This document shows, piece by piece, positions 21,668 to 35,149 of a stretch of DNA of 64,000 bases. Every line of letters begins with the position of its first letter. Within the stretch, counting starts at the first letter, position 1. The notes under the pieces are model-generated. The model was given only the letters and a program-made list of their open reading frames with translations. It did not search any database and was not told the DNA's origin. A program made the position numbers and the translations under genes. The stretch comes from Diphasiastrum complanatum. Lineage: Eukaryota > Streptophyta > Lycopodiopsida > Lycopodiales > Lycopodiaceae. The stretch covers positions 48,621,688 to 48,685,687 of the forward strand of contig CM055105.1 in the NCBI GenBank assembly GCA_029204225.1. The letters are read 5' to 3'.

Positions 21668-23277
21668 CCTTATTATGTAGTGTTTTACATAGAGTTTACT
21701 AATGAGAGTTGTTTTGACATTTATTCTGGTAAACAAGTTCCAAGTTTCACTTCGTTGAAAGAATCTACATTTGAACATTTTTACATAACACCATCTCCTA
21801 ATATTTCTATCTAGTATGCACATAGGCATGGCATGTTAAAAGGTAGTGCTATGTAACATAATTGGAATGAGACAAATAGAGACGAAAACAAACGAAACAA
21901 GAAAATGCAATGAAAATCATAAAAAATTATTGTATTAATAAAAATGACTCAAGATACATGAAGAATGTAGTTGCTGCATACTAGAATTATTGAACTACAA
22001 TTGATTGCATTGAAGCCACATCAAGTAAAACTAATCTCTGCATAATAAGAAAGAACAATTGTTGTTTGTTTTAGGGATGCTATGGGCATCCTACATGAAG
22101 TTATTGGAGGCTGAACTAGGCACTTGATTGTGCCAAGTAAGGCCAGCTTAGGATTGTCACCTCATCCATCTAACTAGGCTTTCTAACTAGCATGCCTCGT
22201 GGATTGCCACTTCACCTATGTTTTTTTAATGTTTTGATTACTCTTTCTCAGCATGGCACTACGCAGAAGAGATAAAGATTACTGAATGGATGATAAACAT
22301 TTGTTTCAAGGAAAGCTACAACCAACATAACTAAGCACCAAAAGTTGGGCTGACACATAACTGATCGTTGTTGGAGAATTTTCACAACATTAGCTCCGAC
22401 AATTTACAACAATAAATTTTTTCCTATTGCTCACAAATGCAATTGATCTGTAATCGTCTATTATCTTTTGATAATAAAATTGAAGGCTTACTCTCCAGTA
22501 TCATTTTTCAAGAACACACGAATACGCACTCAGAGTTAAAGCTGATGGAATCCGGTGGAACTTTTTAGCAGTCCTTTCAACATTCAAGATTCACATATCT
22601 TTTTTCAATTTACTTCATACATGATATAGGATCCAGTAGAAACTTTTCACAACCATTTTCTTTGCGATGTGCATATATGCCTTACGTGAGTTGCAAACTG
22701 CCATAGAACGGTTGGATAGCTGCCCTGGAGGCTAGAACACTACTGATTATGCTGTTGTTTGTTCAAGAAACATGATGCAATCAGCTGCACCCAATAGTTA
22801 GCTGCATGCTAATTAAAGAACAAACGAAAAGCAATCGACACCACACTTCCTCAAGGATCTATTCCCATCTCTAAGATGTTTTTTTGTTCCATGGAAGCCC
22901 AATACCAGCAGATCATTGTAACGTCTTGATCCAAACTCGGGTTTCCGCCATATGTCAAGGAAGTTTTATGCATAAAATGAATCAAAACTTGCAGTTAAAC
23001 ACACGATTTCAAGATAAAGCTGTCCTTTTCAGCGAAATAGCTGAATCTATACTGGAAGTGTTTATCGCTATTTTCAAGAGCATGTAATACAAAAGAAAAC
23101 ATCTACGCTAATGCACCATCTTTACCTAAGTATATCCAACGACATACTGACTATAGTCCAATATATGAATATAAACTTTAGATATATTGTCAGCCAAGGT
23201 CAAGATACAAGATAAATTAATACCAGTTTCAGCTATTGTAGTAAAAGAATGAAAAAGTTCTTTCCGAAACAACTAAC
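21665..23277. other. Unannotated stretch
   Basis: AT-rich, with no ORF or repeat that I recognise. Parts near 22.9-23.1 kb on the minus strand have modest open frames without family signatures. Confidence 0.3.
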
Positions 23278-23520
23278 CATGCCCGGAAACCAAAAACATC
23301 TGCGTCAGGTAGAGTCAATTGAGTTTGCTGACAGAGTGATGATGCGAGCTCTGAAAGCAAAAAAATAAGGCGTTAGAGACTTAAGTCCAGAGCAGTACCA
23401 TGTTCATAGTTCACACTAGTGATCTTCAAGACCGTTCAGTGTTACCCATTAGGAGACAATCGAAAGCAAAGCACTGCAAGCAACCCTGCCTGTTGGCTGG
23501 TCTGCAAACTGTCTCAACTG
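23278..23520 (-). CDS. Two candidate exons of an unidentified gene
   Basis: Minus-strand segments 23520-23446 (after CATGCAG, before GTAACA) and 23350-23278 (after TTTCAG, before GTTAGT) join in phase. The second reads ELASSLCQQTQLTLPDADVF followed by GFRAW, which looks protein-like. I do not recognise the family and found no further exons, so a gene fragment or chance is possible. Confidence 0.25.
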
Positions 23521-23653
23521 CTGCATGAGAGTGAAGAAGGTACATACTACAAATTACAAGCATGGCAAGAGCCGAATTGATTATGATTGAAATCCACACA
23601 AAACCATTCAAGTTTTAAGGTGGGCGAGTAATGATGGACGTAAATCCATGCCA

Positions 23654-23780
<127 letters not shown>

Positions 23781-23919
23781 ATATAAGAATCTGTTAACTC
23801 AAAACATCAATTCATATACCCAAATAACATCGGACAAATTTAGATCTGAACAATATGCATATTAAAACAAGAAACATATCATTCTGAATAATATAGAATG
23901 CAATGCGTAAGTTCTTAAT

Positions 23920-26435
23920 TCATTTTCTAACTTCTATGTCGTTCAGTGCAATGCCATTTCTATTTTTTTTCTTCACTAAAACTTTGCCCTTTTGTAGAAG
24001 ACAATTGACTATGTCTTCTCTCATGCTTCTAGAGTTTTTTTGGCAAGAAAAAACTTTTTCTCCCAAAGCTTTTTTGGGCATTTTAAGGACATTGTGATAA
24101 TCCTTGAGCCCCTTGTACAGCTCGTCAACTGTTGGCACATTAAAGTATCTCATCACAATCGTTTCTTGATCTTCTTCACTGAAATCTTCAATTGTAAACA
24201 CCTGCAAAAACATCCTCGTTCAATAAAAAATTGCATATTATTACGAGATGTTTGATTGAAATCTAATAAGCCCGTTCTGAGCCAAAAGGGTCAGAATATA
24301 CAGTTTATTCCATACAGTACGTTCCAAAATATACTGGGCTGGAACGAGTTTATTTATAATCTAAAAAACATCAATGTAATACCCTGCTGGCCCGGGACTT
24401 CACCATTTCACAGACAGTGAACAGGGAAAGTATAGGGATGCAGCATGAAGAGTAAGAGCAAGAGCAAGAGGATACAGAGCACATGCTGCAAGATGGAACA
24501 AGAAGTAAACCTAAATGAGGCAAGTTATGCAAAGACCAGAATATGTTAATTTGGAGATTGGGAGGCATCAAGAGTTTACAAGAGAAAGCTTGTAGAATGG
24601 AAACTTAGCAAATATTTTCTCGTGACCATGCTGATTATCAGGAGCATGACCATCAGAATGAAGCCCTAGAACTGCAAGAACGAATTATTGTTGGCTAGAA
24701 TGAGATGCAAGCGGATAAGTTGGAAAGCATTCTAGAGATGCAAGAGCAGAGAATGCAAGAGGGTGAGAGGATGGAGCAGGAGAATGGGCAGACCGAGGAC
24801 TTTCCTCAAAGCAATCGCGCCATTCTCCACAAGTATGAAAAGCAATTCTGGCTATTTTGATGGCTGTCTTAGCGGATGCTAGTGCATCACCTCCAACAGC
24901 AGCGAGCAAGGAGATGGGAAGACTTTACTAGCATACACATTGGTCAAAGAATAAGATATGCTCATGTCTCTTACTTGAGCCACGTTGACGACTGGAAATT
25001 TGTTAAACGCAAGCTCAGATATATCTTGTACCAAACAATAAAAATAGCAATGAAACTGAAGGCACATGAAAAAAAACTTCGATTCCTTGAACTGACATAG
25101 ATGTAGAAATATAGAACGACTTACTTTCATTTTTTTAGCCTCGTCAAGAACCACTCTTTTTTTTTTTTGTGAGAAGATATCTTGTATGTCATTGCATCTT
25201 CCACAACTTTTTGCAACTTTATGCTCATCTGCACCAAAAGCAATCTTACGTATTAGCTTCAAACAATTTCACACATTTTATAATAAACATTGAACACATG
25301 GACAGTCTCATGACATACCTTTCGAGTTCGTTTGCTTCTTTTTCTTACAGGTCGAGGCTCTGATATTGAAAACATCGCCTCTTCTTGCACATGCTAGCAA
25401 TCAAATATGCATGAAGGCAAAAGTTTCTTAATATACGTAATAGGTCTTCAAAGACCTCATTGTATGTCGTTTGTGATGCTAAGGTTCACAAAGACAATTG
25501 CATTCAATAACATCTTACACATTCAAGAATTTTAGTTCACATTTAATAGAAAAAGCACAATACATACCTTATTACTCTGTTTGATATCGCTTGCATGGTT
25601 GTTTTCATGTAGCACTTTCTCTATTGTTTTTTCAACCATGTCCTACAAACATGAAAACATAGTTTTATTATGAAATACATTCCCAAAGATTACAATCATA
25701 TATTCCACAAAACAAAGACAATTTTGGAATGTAAAATTATGAAAATAATTTGGCTATAAATACTATTCAAAGACTTATCAGAAATCAGAAATACTTCATG
25801 GAACTATAATCTGAGTCTATCAGATATGCGACTTAGCTATTCAGAAATGTGACTTAGAATATTCAAAAATCAGAATCAATACTCAAAACTCACGCTTTTC
25901 CAAATACTTGCTTTTGCATTCACAGATCTGCATTCATTGGCTACATTAATCAGAAATCTGGACATTAGTAGATCTACAAAACATTGGCATCAGAACTCCA
26001 ATTCAAAACTGATTTCTAATATGATTGGAAAAGCAAATATTTCAAAACAAATATTTGGAAAAGCATAACAGTCTATCATAAATCAGAAATACTTCACGGA
26101 ACTATAATCCGAGTCTATTAGATATGCGACTTAGTCTATTCAGAAATCAGAAATACTTCACACATATTAGAAAATGTTACGAAATGTCAAACCTCGTCCT
26201 CATTGGTGAACTTTGAACATGACGCATGGTTTTTGTCCATATCAATATCGTTCACCTGTGCAACCTTTATTTGGATAAAAATATGAAAGAGAATAACCTT
26301 CACAAAACAAAATTTGAAGTGTGCATCATACGTGGCTAAAGAAATATGCTTTTAGTGTAAAAAATATGAGTATACCAAATTCTCGTGTGTAGCGTCCTTG
26401 CTTACAGCGTGGGATGTGTTCACATCGCCATTGTC
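23920..26435 (-). CDS. Seven-exon, all-phase-0 gene of unknown function
   Basis: Seven minus-strand segments with AG/GT borders join in one frame: 26435-26376, 26255-26193, 25642-25568, 25393-25319, 25256-25125, 25055-24975 and 24201-23920 (stop TGA). They give 20, 21, 25, 25, 44, 27 and 93 residues, about 255 in all. Every junction is phase 0. The first three exons share an N-x-HA(S/V) core (NTSHAV, DKNHAS, ENNHAS), suggesting exon duplication. The fourth is strongly basic (RPVRKRSKRTRK), a likely nuclear signal. The last begins VFTIEDFSEEDQETIVMRYF and is charged, with no known domain. It lies downstream of the transposase remnant on the same strand, so it may be an accessory gene of that DNA transposon. 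An upstream exon at 26808-26650 (donor GTAGGA) could supply the start. Confidence 0.5.
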
Positions 26436-26649
26436 CTGTAATTGATATTTGCATTTCAACAAGAAAATGTAAAGCTAATAAATCAATGAATAAATTTGAT
26501 GATTATATTATTCTATCTGAACACTAATTGCCATCTTTTTGAATATTTTTTTGAGTTTTCTCACTTTCATTGGCACGCATGTTGCATTCTCGATTCACAC
26601 CATTGCTAACGTCCTCACAATGTGGAATGCTTTGTGAAAACTTTCCTAC

Positions 26650-26808
26650 CATATTTGTGTTTTCTTCAACATTTCTTGGTGAGACCTCAAGATCTAGATT
26701 TTTATTATGTGGTTCACCATTTAATTGAGATAGCAAAGGCCTCAAATCTGTGGACTTCGTGATGATCTCGAAAAGTCTACATAAATCATCATTGCTTATG
26801 TGATCCAT
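26650..26808 (-). CDS. Possible first exon of the seven-exon gene
   Basis: The frame from ATG at 26808 reads MDHISNDDLCRLFEIITKST and on to EENTNM. There it meets a phase-0 donor (ATG before GTAGGA at 26649) that would join to the exon starting at 26435. The frame stays open to 26524 if unspliced. No family recognised; the link is inference. Confidence 0.3.
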
Positions 26809-27262
26809 GTGTCTCAAATAAAAATCATGTATATGATATCAATAAAAAAAAGGAGAGATTATTAATTGTTTCTACAACAGCAGAAATTACAATAAATATT
26901 AAAAACAATCATTGCTTGCAAAAAAATCTTTAACTCATAATCATGCACACAGTGGGAATCATGACAACTAACACTTCAATTATGTCAAGAAAATAAAATG
27001 ATTACAAGTTATATATCGCATTTCATTTCTTTTAAGTATACGAATGCCACATAATTGGCAATCGTTTTATTTTTCCATTCTCCTCCACCCTTCGTTCACC
27101 AACAACAACCCAATTAGATAAAATATCAACACAACATTCCCAAGGCCTCCATGCATCTTCTTTAACTTCTACTTTCCATCTACTTCTATGCCTTTGACTA
27201 GTCTCTAGCCAAGCTACTCATAGCAACCTACTCTCGACATCCACCTCTCTCAATACAGCATG

Positions 27263-29759
27263 TCAAAAGTCAAAGCTCTTATGTACGTTTGTACCACACT
27301 GCACTAACACTATGTCATTCTCCTCCAACCATGGTGGCACGCAACCCGGAAATCTCAGTTCCAATAGTCTCTTTCTAACTTCAGCATCCTTTGTTTCGTA
27401 TGCAATCAGTTTTGATCCTTGTGCCAAAGGAATAAACTTATGTAACAACAGTGTGATTGGTCTTATACAGTTCCAATTAAAAGGAAGTCCATTTTCTATA
27501 CAGGACACTCATTCCCGTGATGCGATCGATCCGTAAGCTTTCATGACCATCCGCAATTATGATTTCATGTTGGTAGTACTCAGCTCCAACAAAAAGCATG
27601 AGGTGATTATCATGTTGCATGGAAAAGAATGATGTAATATGGGCTTATTTCGTTGGCCTTGACAACCACCTCGTTGCCAAGTTCGACCAACTCTCCTCAA
27701 AAAAATACTTTTTTATAACTTGTCACTTGTACGAACTGACCATGGTTCCTTTCAGTGTTCCAAAAATGCTCTGCATATTGAACTTCTTCTTTTGTTGGAC
27801 ATCGATATTGCTTCTTTTTTCTTGTAATTGCAATCCCTTTTTCCTCCAATAGGACTTCACATGAATAATCATTCTTATCTGCAATGTGTAATTTCCAAAT
27901 CTCTCTTGCCTTTGCAACAGACGAAACTTCCAAAATTCCATGCCTATGCCATGAGGGACATTCAAGAGATAGCGAGTCTGTACACGTATAGCCGTCTGGA
28001 AGAGTCAAGCAAACATGAACTTCATTAAGTAGCCTTTCAAAGGGCATAAGACCGTCTTTATCCCTTTGCATGTGCTAAAAAACCGAGGTGAATAGTCTTC
28101 TTCTATAATATTGGGCATATGATATCTCGTTACTCCGATTGTTGGTCGATATATTGACATAACAAGAAACTTTGCGCTCAAAGGCATAGCACCAAAAAAC
28201 ATCATGCATGCCATGTCGATAAATGTCATCCAAAATCTCCCCATTCCCTGCAACCATTTTAAAAATGTAAGAGGAATACGATAATTGTAACCAAAACAAA
28301 CTATGCATTTTGTTTACAACTCTTCACAATGCATTTCAAACCTACTACATGTTCCAAGGGAGATGAATTTCTGCCAATTGGCTCCTCACTTTGAACTCTC
28401 CAAGCAAGCAACAGACGCCTGATAATTTCTCTGTCTTTGTTTGAGCATCCATCGTCACGACTATAATTATAAACATAGTGCGTGATGTCTATTAGTAAAA
28501 GTCCCAAATCATGCAAATGTAAAGGAATATCTGCCACACTTCCCAAGATATGCGGCAAGCACCACTAAATAAACTTTTGATTCTCTTCTGCCTTGAAGCC
28601 TCCATGATATTTGCTTGGCACATTGGGCCAATGTCCATAGCGAATTGAGCGTGGCACGGCCTTTGACACTTCTACAACTATTGCATCAATAGCCCTTTTG
28701 GAATCGTTTGTTGACCCTTTCATAAGAGTGGTAATGAATTTGTGAAACAAATTCAATGAGAGTTCCCAACCATTGCTCCTTGTTGCGCCACATTCTCAAT
28801 AGTTCATGACATAGTGTTCTACTCTTTGTCAGCATATACAATTGCGGGTCAATAGGGGCATAGTCAAAGGCAACTAGATCTTTTCTTGGCATGTTGCACT
28901 TTGCACACTTTTCGCAACAGGACAAACAATCTCGCTTGAGTTTCTTCATCCTTCGAGCATCTTCTCTACATATGCTAAATAACAAATTGTTGGTGTAGTT
29001 ATCCTCTTCGCTAGGCTCAAGTAATTCTGGCTCATGTGGATTATCTTTTAATCCAACACAAATCTTGAAGCGTTGGACTTGGGTCATACCTAGCCCAGAG
29101 TACATGTTGTTTAGTTGCTTCCAACATGCTGGAACCCTAACTCCACCAAGGTCCCCATCCCATGTCGATGGGAGTTGCACTAGAAGTGTTCCAAGACTAG
29201 TTTTTTTATCGCTAACATTTTTCTTTCCAACATGTGCTGCACCCATGTCTCCAAATAATATTCGAAGCATTTCATCTTGAAATTTGATTGGCGTCTGAAA
29301 TTGATCCCATAATGTTTGCATCTCAATACACCTCTCTATTATTTGATCTTCCAAGATTGGTTCTTCAAAATCCTCTTCATCTGTAGGCCTTCTCAATGTT
29401 TGAAACTCTACTTCATCATGAGGTAAGCCATATGCATCATTCTCATCCAAGGAATTGTTTTCTTGTTCGCCTTCTATTGGGGAGGATCGCAATCTAGAAA
29501 CCAAATCATTATATTTTGTTTGGAGTGATTGGTGTCTAGTAAAAGTGGAAGGAGGTACCATTCGTCCACCAGCCCAATATGATGCACAATTGCACCATAC
29601 CCTTCTTGCTTCTCTATGCACGTCAACAACAGGTCTCGTGCTTTCTCTAGACGTTGTGGCTGTCCCTGTTGACCTGGCTAATTCCACCACATTTCGCCTC
29701 ACTGTAGGATGTATAATCCCTAGTGCATCTTGGCGACAATGCTCATAGTAGGTTGACAT
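27263..29759 (-). pseudogene. Tnp2/CACTA-like transposase remnant lacking the catalytic core
   Basis: From ATG at 29759 a 357-residue frame carries N-terminal Tnp2-like features: a C..CA zinc-like patch with FTRHQSL, LPSTWDGD, CCEKCAKCN, then FDYAPIDPQLYML and LLRMWRNKEQWLG. The sequence then shifts frame (28735-28565), reads RYGHWPNVPSKYHGGFKAEE, and hits TAG at a likely Trp codon (28565-28567). It resumes as WCLPHILGSVADIPLHLHD. Across a probable intron (about 28339-28250) it gives VFWCYAFERKVSCY and STNNRSNEISYAQYY, which match the C-terminal FER...TNNR block of this superfamily. Another in-frame TAG (28075-28077) precedes 28071-27697, and a last frame ends at 27263. The DDE region normally between WLG and the GFKAEE block is absent. 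Confidence 0.6.
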
Positions 29760-32749
29760 CTACAACAACCCAAAAACTCTTGAACAAAGATTTCAACCCA
29801 TAACTATGTTGAGAGAGAAAGAGATACTACAGAAAATGTGACTAAGATAGCAAGGATTAGAGAATTGGAAATCTTGAAAAAAAAATGCATGGCCTATGTT
29901 GGAGTATTGTGCTTGCATATAAGCCAATTATGACATCTGTAGTAAGACAATAGCATCTTATTATCTTCAATAATGCAAAGAGAGACATTTAAGTGTTAAA
30001 AAAAACCAACATACACTGATGAGACTACTATAGAAGCATGGTCACTCGACCCCAATTGATTATAGAATGTCAAAGTTATCCTGTTGTTCTCTAGGTTCGA
30101 TTTATTGTTCATTTTAAATCGCTTGAGTCATTCTCTTATGAGATTGACTAAAGGGATTGCTCCGCTGAAGAAGAATTTGTTGATCCTTTGTTGACGCAAT
30201 CTCAATCACTACCCATGTCAAATCAAATGTATGCATATACGTCATAAACAATCACTATCCAACCTTTTGCTAGTTGTAGCCATTCTTCTTTTCATTTTAC
30301 AGAAAATTTGAGTAGCCTTTGCATCTGATAATTTTTATCGTGATTAATGTGATATATATATAATGTGATTAATTGGGTTGTGTATATATATAACCATATA
30401 TATATGAACCCAACCATATATATATATGAACCCCAGAAGGAAAAATGCTTCGAGAGTAGACTTTGGAATTTAAACACGCTAACTGATTAAGCAATCAACT
30501 AAAAATAATCGTAGGTCAATGACAGCAGCAAATGAACTCCAAGATAAATGCATAATGTTTTTGGCTGAATGCTTCCATCATGCACAGAGAGCCATCTGTC
30601 TTAAGAATCGTTCCATGACAATCGATGCTGGAGTCAGGCATCTATGAAGGGACCACTGAAAAATTGATAACGGAGGACTGGAACGTTTGGGTATTCCGGT
30701 CTGCTCTGGTATCAAGAGCCAGATGTGGAGAGAGCAAGTGTCTCTCTCTACTTCTAGGATGTGGTTCTTTATTCACATATTGCAGTGCTTGATCTTCAGA
30801 GTAAGATGACTGTTTGAATTTGTGCTATGACTACCAACAAAACTCAGCTTGTGGAGTTTCTAGAAATGAGATCGGAAAGCTTACCATTGAGTGGAGGCTG
30901 AAATCCGCAATCGAACAGTCAATGCGCCATAGCACTTGCCCACACACTCATCATCTGCATTATCGACTTAAACCTGGTTGTGCTGCGAGTAGCAAGAATC
31001 GCCAGCTTCACCTTTTGCCTAGAAATATCCCCCTGTTCGCCCTGTTTTCACCCGGCTCTACGGAGAGAAACCTTCGACCTGTTCGCGAGGAGAGAAACAG
31101 AGTACAAGCGTGGGACAGAGAGGAAGGTAGAGCGAGCGAGAGGAAGCGAATTCGGTGCCAATTTAGTGCCAATTTGATCATTAATGGCGCTTGCAGAATA
31201 TTAATTATCGCTGTGCGAACCCCCACCCCCCCCCCCCCCCCCCCCCCCCCCCCTTTCAAAGTACATGGAAACAAATTGCCCAAATTGCTCAACCATCCAT
31301 CTGGGGGGCTGCATGAGTTTTCTCCCTAGACCGAACCATTGGCCAGAGTTTGGTCGTGTCTTGAAACATGCTCCACTGTTGTGCAATGTAGGTGCTCGAT
31401 TCAAAGATTTATGTGGGATCCAAGTGCATAAAAGACCAATCCTTAGTACTGCGAATAAAGGTTTGTAGATCTTTGTTGGTAGACAATTGTTCTCTGGATC
31501 GTAATTTAGGCCTAAACCATAAAGGTTGCCCTATTTAGGATTGTTCTATGGAGCGTTGTTGGAATCATCATTGTTTTTATGCTAAGAATGAACTATACAC
31601 AACTCATTCTCAGCGCACAGACAAAATCTCGATTATACTGGACCAACATGCCGCTCATTTTCACCCATTCTTTCCCACCGCACTTGACATGCTTCTTGCT
31701 CCTTGCTCTCCGACACCTATGGGTCCTACTGTTCATGCAACCTTCACATGTGAAATTCAAGAAACATTTTTTAGGGTTTTTTCGTTTGGCATTTAGGCTA
31801 CCAAGGCCCGAGTGTTCCCCCCCATCCGTCCACTCGCGGGAGTGGACAAGGCATAGAACAATTAACATGGGAGAAACCCAATGACTAAGTCTATACTCGG
31901 GCGCTGCCTTCCCCTCTCTCTCTCTCTTAGAGTTGTTAGAGTTTTTTGGCAAATAGTCATGTTTCCTAAGGCTCATTCCGTGGACATGTCTACCTAAGCG
32001 TCAACGCCCCCTTGGTCTATAGGTTGGCTTTGCCTTTGATGGAATTCCATACCTTGCCAAGTTGGTCCAATAAAATCGGCCGATGAGCTTTTTCATGTAC
32101 CAAGCATAGACTTTGAGCCATTTGAATGTTCAAAACCTAATTAGATTTCTCAAATTCAATCAATCGCTCTGGTATAAGATTTCTCAAACTCAGTCAATCG
32201 ATGAGTCACCAATGTAGTAGGTCTAAATCCAACCTTATCAACTTCAATACTAGCCAAAATTAGTAAAAACACTATTATAAGGCCTTATTGACATAAGCAA
32301 ATCTATCTCTAAGTTCAAAATTCATTTTGGCCTCAAAATTGCCAAATTAGATCAACTTAACTAGTTGACATTTTTCACAATTTTGTGCAGACAACCATGT
32401 ACTTCTGTGAGAGACTTGGATTGCCTTCTGTCAACCCACGTTTCTTCTTTGCTTTTGGCTTTTTGTAGGTAAAAAAAACTCATGTAGTCGAAGCTCCACT
32501 AGAATGCCTTCACGTCTAAACTTCTTAAAGATTCCTTTTGCATTAAGATCACTCACGCCTCACATTATGCCTAGAGACTGATGCTTTTCTATTTTCTTAG
32601 GGACCTCCACCCAATCCTCGTTTGTCTGCTTAACTGATAGCCCATAGATTCTCCATGCAATGTCATTGACTCCTACAGATTTTCCCCCTCAAAACGACCT
32701 ATGGTCTATCGAAGGACACAAAACATATGTGCATGATCAAGTTTGACGA
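29760..32749. other. Intergenic, no confident gene
   Basis: Contains an AT dinucleotide patch with a repeated CCATATATATATGAACCC phrase (30390-30435), a possible degenerate primer site (TGGTATCAAGAGCC near 30708), and the poly-C run at 31226. The ORF at 30814-31329 is low complexity across the C run. I see no supported coding region. Confidence 0.4.
31226..31253 (+). repeat. Poly-C run (28 C)
   Basis: 28 consecutive C preceded by CCCCCA. The complementary strand is a long G run with G-quadruplex potential. Confidence 0.95.
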
Positions 32750-34700
32750 TCACTCATGATATTGAGAATCAAGTTTATTATCTTAAGGTCATATGACTAG
32801 TGCTCAATGACGATTAGAGGTATTGCTCTAGTTCTATTTCTATAGATGTGTCACAATCACTCATTGAGATATGTCAACTGATAAAGATCACTTACACAAG
32901 TTTGGCACTAAACTCAAGCTATCTCAATTGATATACATCGAATTTGGGCTTCTACATTTTTCCCTAAACTAAAAAATGTTTCATTATCATAGATCACTCA
33001 TTGTACTATGTCAAGTGATATAGACGAAAATCAGGTGCTAGTCATCAAATTCATTTTATCTCGAGATATGCATGAAATTTGTGATATCTTAATTTTTGAA
33101 ACTTGATAGTTTCTAAGTTTGACTACTTAGCGTGCAATCTTGATTTCAATCACTCAGTAAGATCTGTCGACTTTGAATATTTAATGTGCAATCTTGATTT
33201 CAATCACTCAATAAGATTTGTCGACTGATAAAGATCCAAACTACAAGTTTGGCATTAACTCAAGCTATCTCAAGTGATATACATAAAATTTGGGCTACCT
33301 ACATTTTCAAAATTCAAAGTTTCTCAAGCTCAATATAATTATAAGTGAGCAATCTAGAGTGATATGGGCCAAAAACAAGTTGTCTTAAGTGATAGAAATC
33401 AATTTAAGCTATCTCAAGTGATAAGGATCAATTCCATCTTTAACATATTGAGATAGAGCAATTTGAAAGTCCTAAACTCAACATTGGTCAAATTCAATCA
33501 TTGAATAATCCATGTTAAAAAAATTATCAAGAATATATTGTGACATAGGCATCAAAGTGAAGAAGTTTGAAGTGACAAACATTAAATCTAAGATGCATTG
33601 AATGATAGTCAAGTTCACAAAAAAGGAGTTGACTTTGAGCATTTTGAATGTCCTAAACTCAAAAATGTCCAAATTACATGACTCGATGAGATATCTCAAC
33701 TGATAGAGTTCACAACTACATGTCAAGCATCAAAAATCGAATTCTCTAGGGTAACATGACCGACTATGGCCATAACAAGGTGGATCCAACAAACTGTGGA
33801 GTGTCAAGATCTACCAACTTGTGCCATGCGTGATCAAATATTGAATCACATATTGGGCATCAAAAGTTTATCACTTTATGAGCATCCACTTTATCATAAA
33901 CATCAAATTTGTGGTGTATCATATGATAATGGATCAAAACTAGGCTATCTTGTAGCTTAAGGATCAAACTACATCTACCTTGAGTGATAGCCATCAAATT
34001 CTAGTTCTATCTATCACCCCTCCCCTCCCATGAAATAGTCACTCAACTCCCTACTTATGCAACATTTCACTCTCTTCATACCAAACCATAAAAGAGAGGA
34101 GTGCACCCTCCCTCGCACTTTTTTTGAGTGTATCCAGGATAGGAGAAGGAGCTTGGACTTTGGAGCTTCCATCCCCACTCTCAATCCACTATCATTGCAC
34201 TCTGGTGGTCTTTGCATTACAACAATTGTACCCCTCTATGCTCTTACATGTGCGGATGATTTCATAAGATGTGGTAAATTAGCTGATTTGTTATAAGGGT
34301 TTTATGTACATACAATTTTTTGTTAGTCTTGTAACAATATCTCAACTCCAATTAATTCCTTTCACATGCAAGTGGTATATGAATGTACATTTGGCCTTTT
34401 GTCAAGTTGGGTTTCACAGGTCCATCTAGATTCATTGTTGTTATGTCATTCAAAGACTTTTAGCCCGATTCAACTTACTTGCCCCCACACAAATCTAGTT
34501 GCAAGAGTCATCTATTAAGTAACAATGTTCAATTTCATTAGATTAGATCAGTCACTTTGATATGTCAAGTGATAAAGACCAAAATTATGTGCTATTCATC
34601 AGATTCAAACTCGAGACTCGAGATATGCATGAAATTTCCGAAATCTAAATCTCTATAACTTGATAGTTTTTAACTTTGATTACTTAATGTGCAATCTTAA
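32750..34700 (+). repeat. Degenerate AT-rich repeat block A
   Basis: Phrases recur in loose order: CTCAAGCTATCTCAAGTGAT, CAATCACTCAATGAGAT, ATGTGCAATCTTGATTTCAA, AAACTTGATAGTTT. The run from 33160 has two adjacent copies of GTGCAATCTTGATTTCAATC about 50 bp apart. The stretch 33355-33560 matches 38270-38475 in the same orientation. No coding signal; it is an old satellite-like or TE-derived family. Confidence 0.7.
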
Positions 34701-34958
34701 AATTGTTAGCAGATTCTAGTTTATGTTAGAATCCGTTCTTCTCCTCGCTCAACCACTCATCTCATCATGTTATAGTATAGTAAGTTCTACCCTCACCCGC
34801 CAAGCTCTTGCCGAGTTTGTACCCTAGGCTTGCAATGAAACCGACAAACCAACCCTTCAAGAAACCAGCAAGAGGAAACCAAGAAACTATAGAAAGAAAG
34901 ATTACAAACTACAAAAACACATAAAAAACAAGGAATGGAGAATTTAAATGATACTATT

Positions 34959-35149
<191 letters not shown>

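Noticed and set aside
24879-25262. A single 127-residue minus-strand ORF
   Set aside because: It reads through two exons and the intron between them; the spliced model with donor GTAAGT at 25124 and acceptor before 25055 fits better.
30814-31329. 171-residue plus-strand ORF
   Set aside because: It runs through the poly-C tract (poly-Pro), has no family signature, and the start region is ordinary intergenic DNA.
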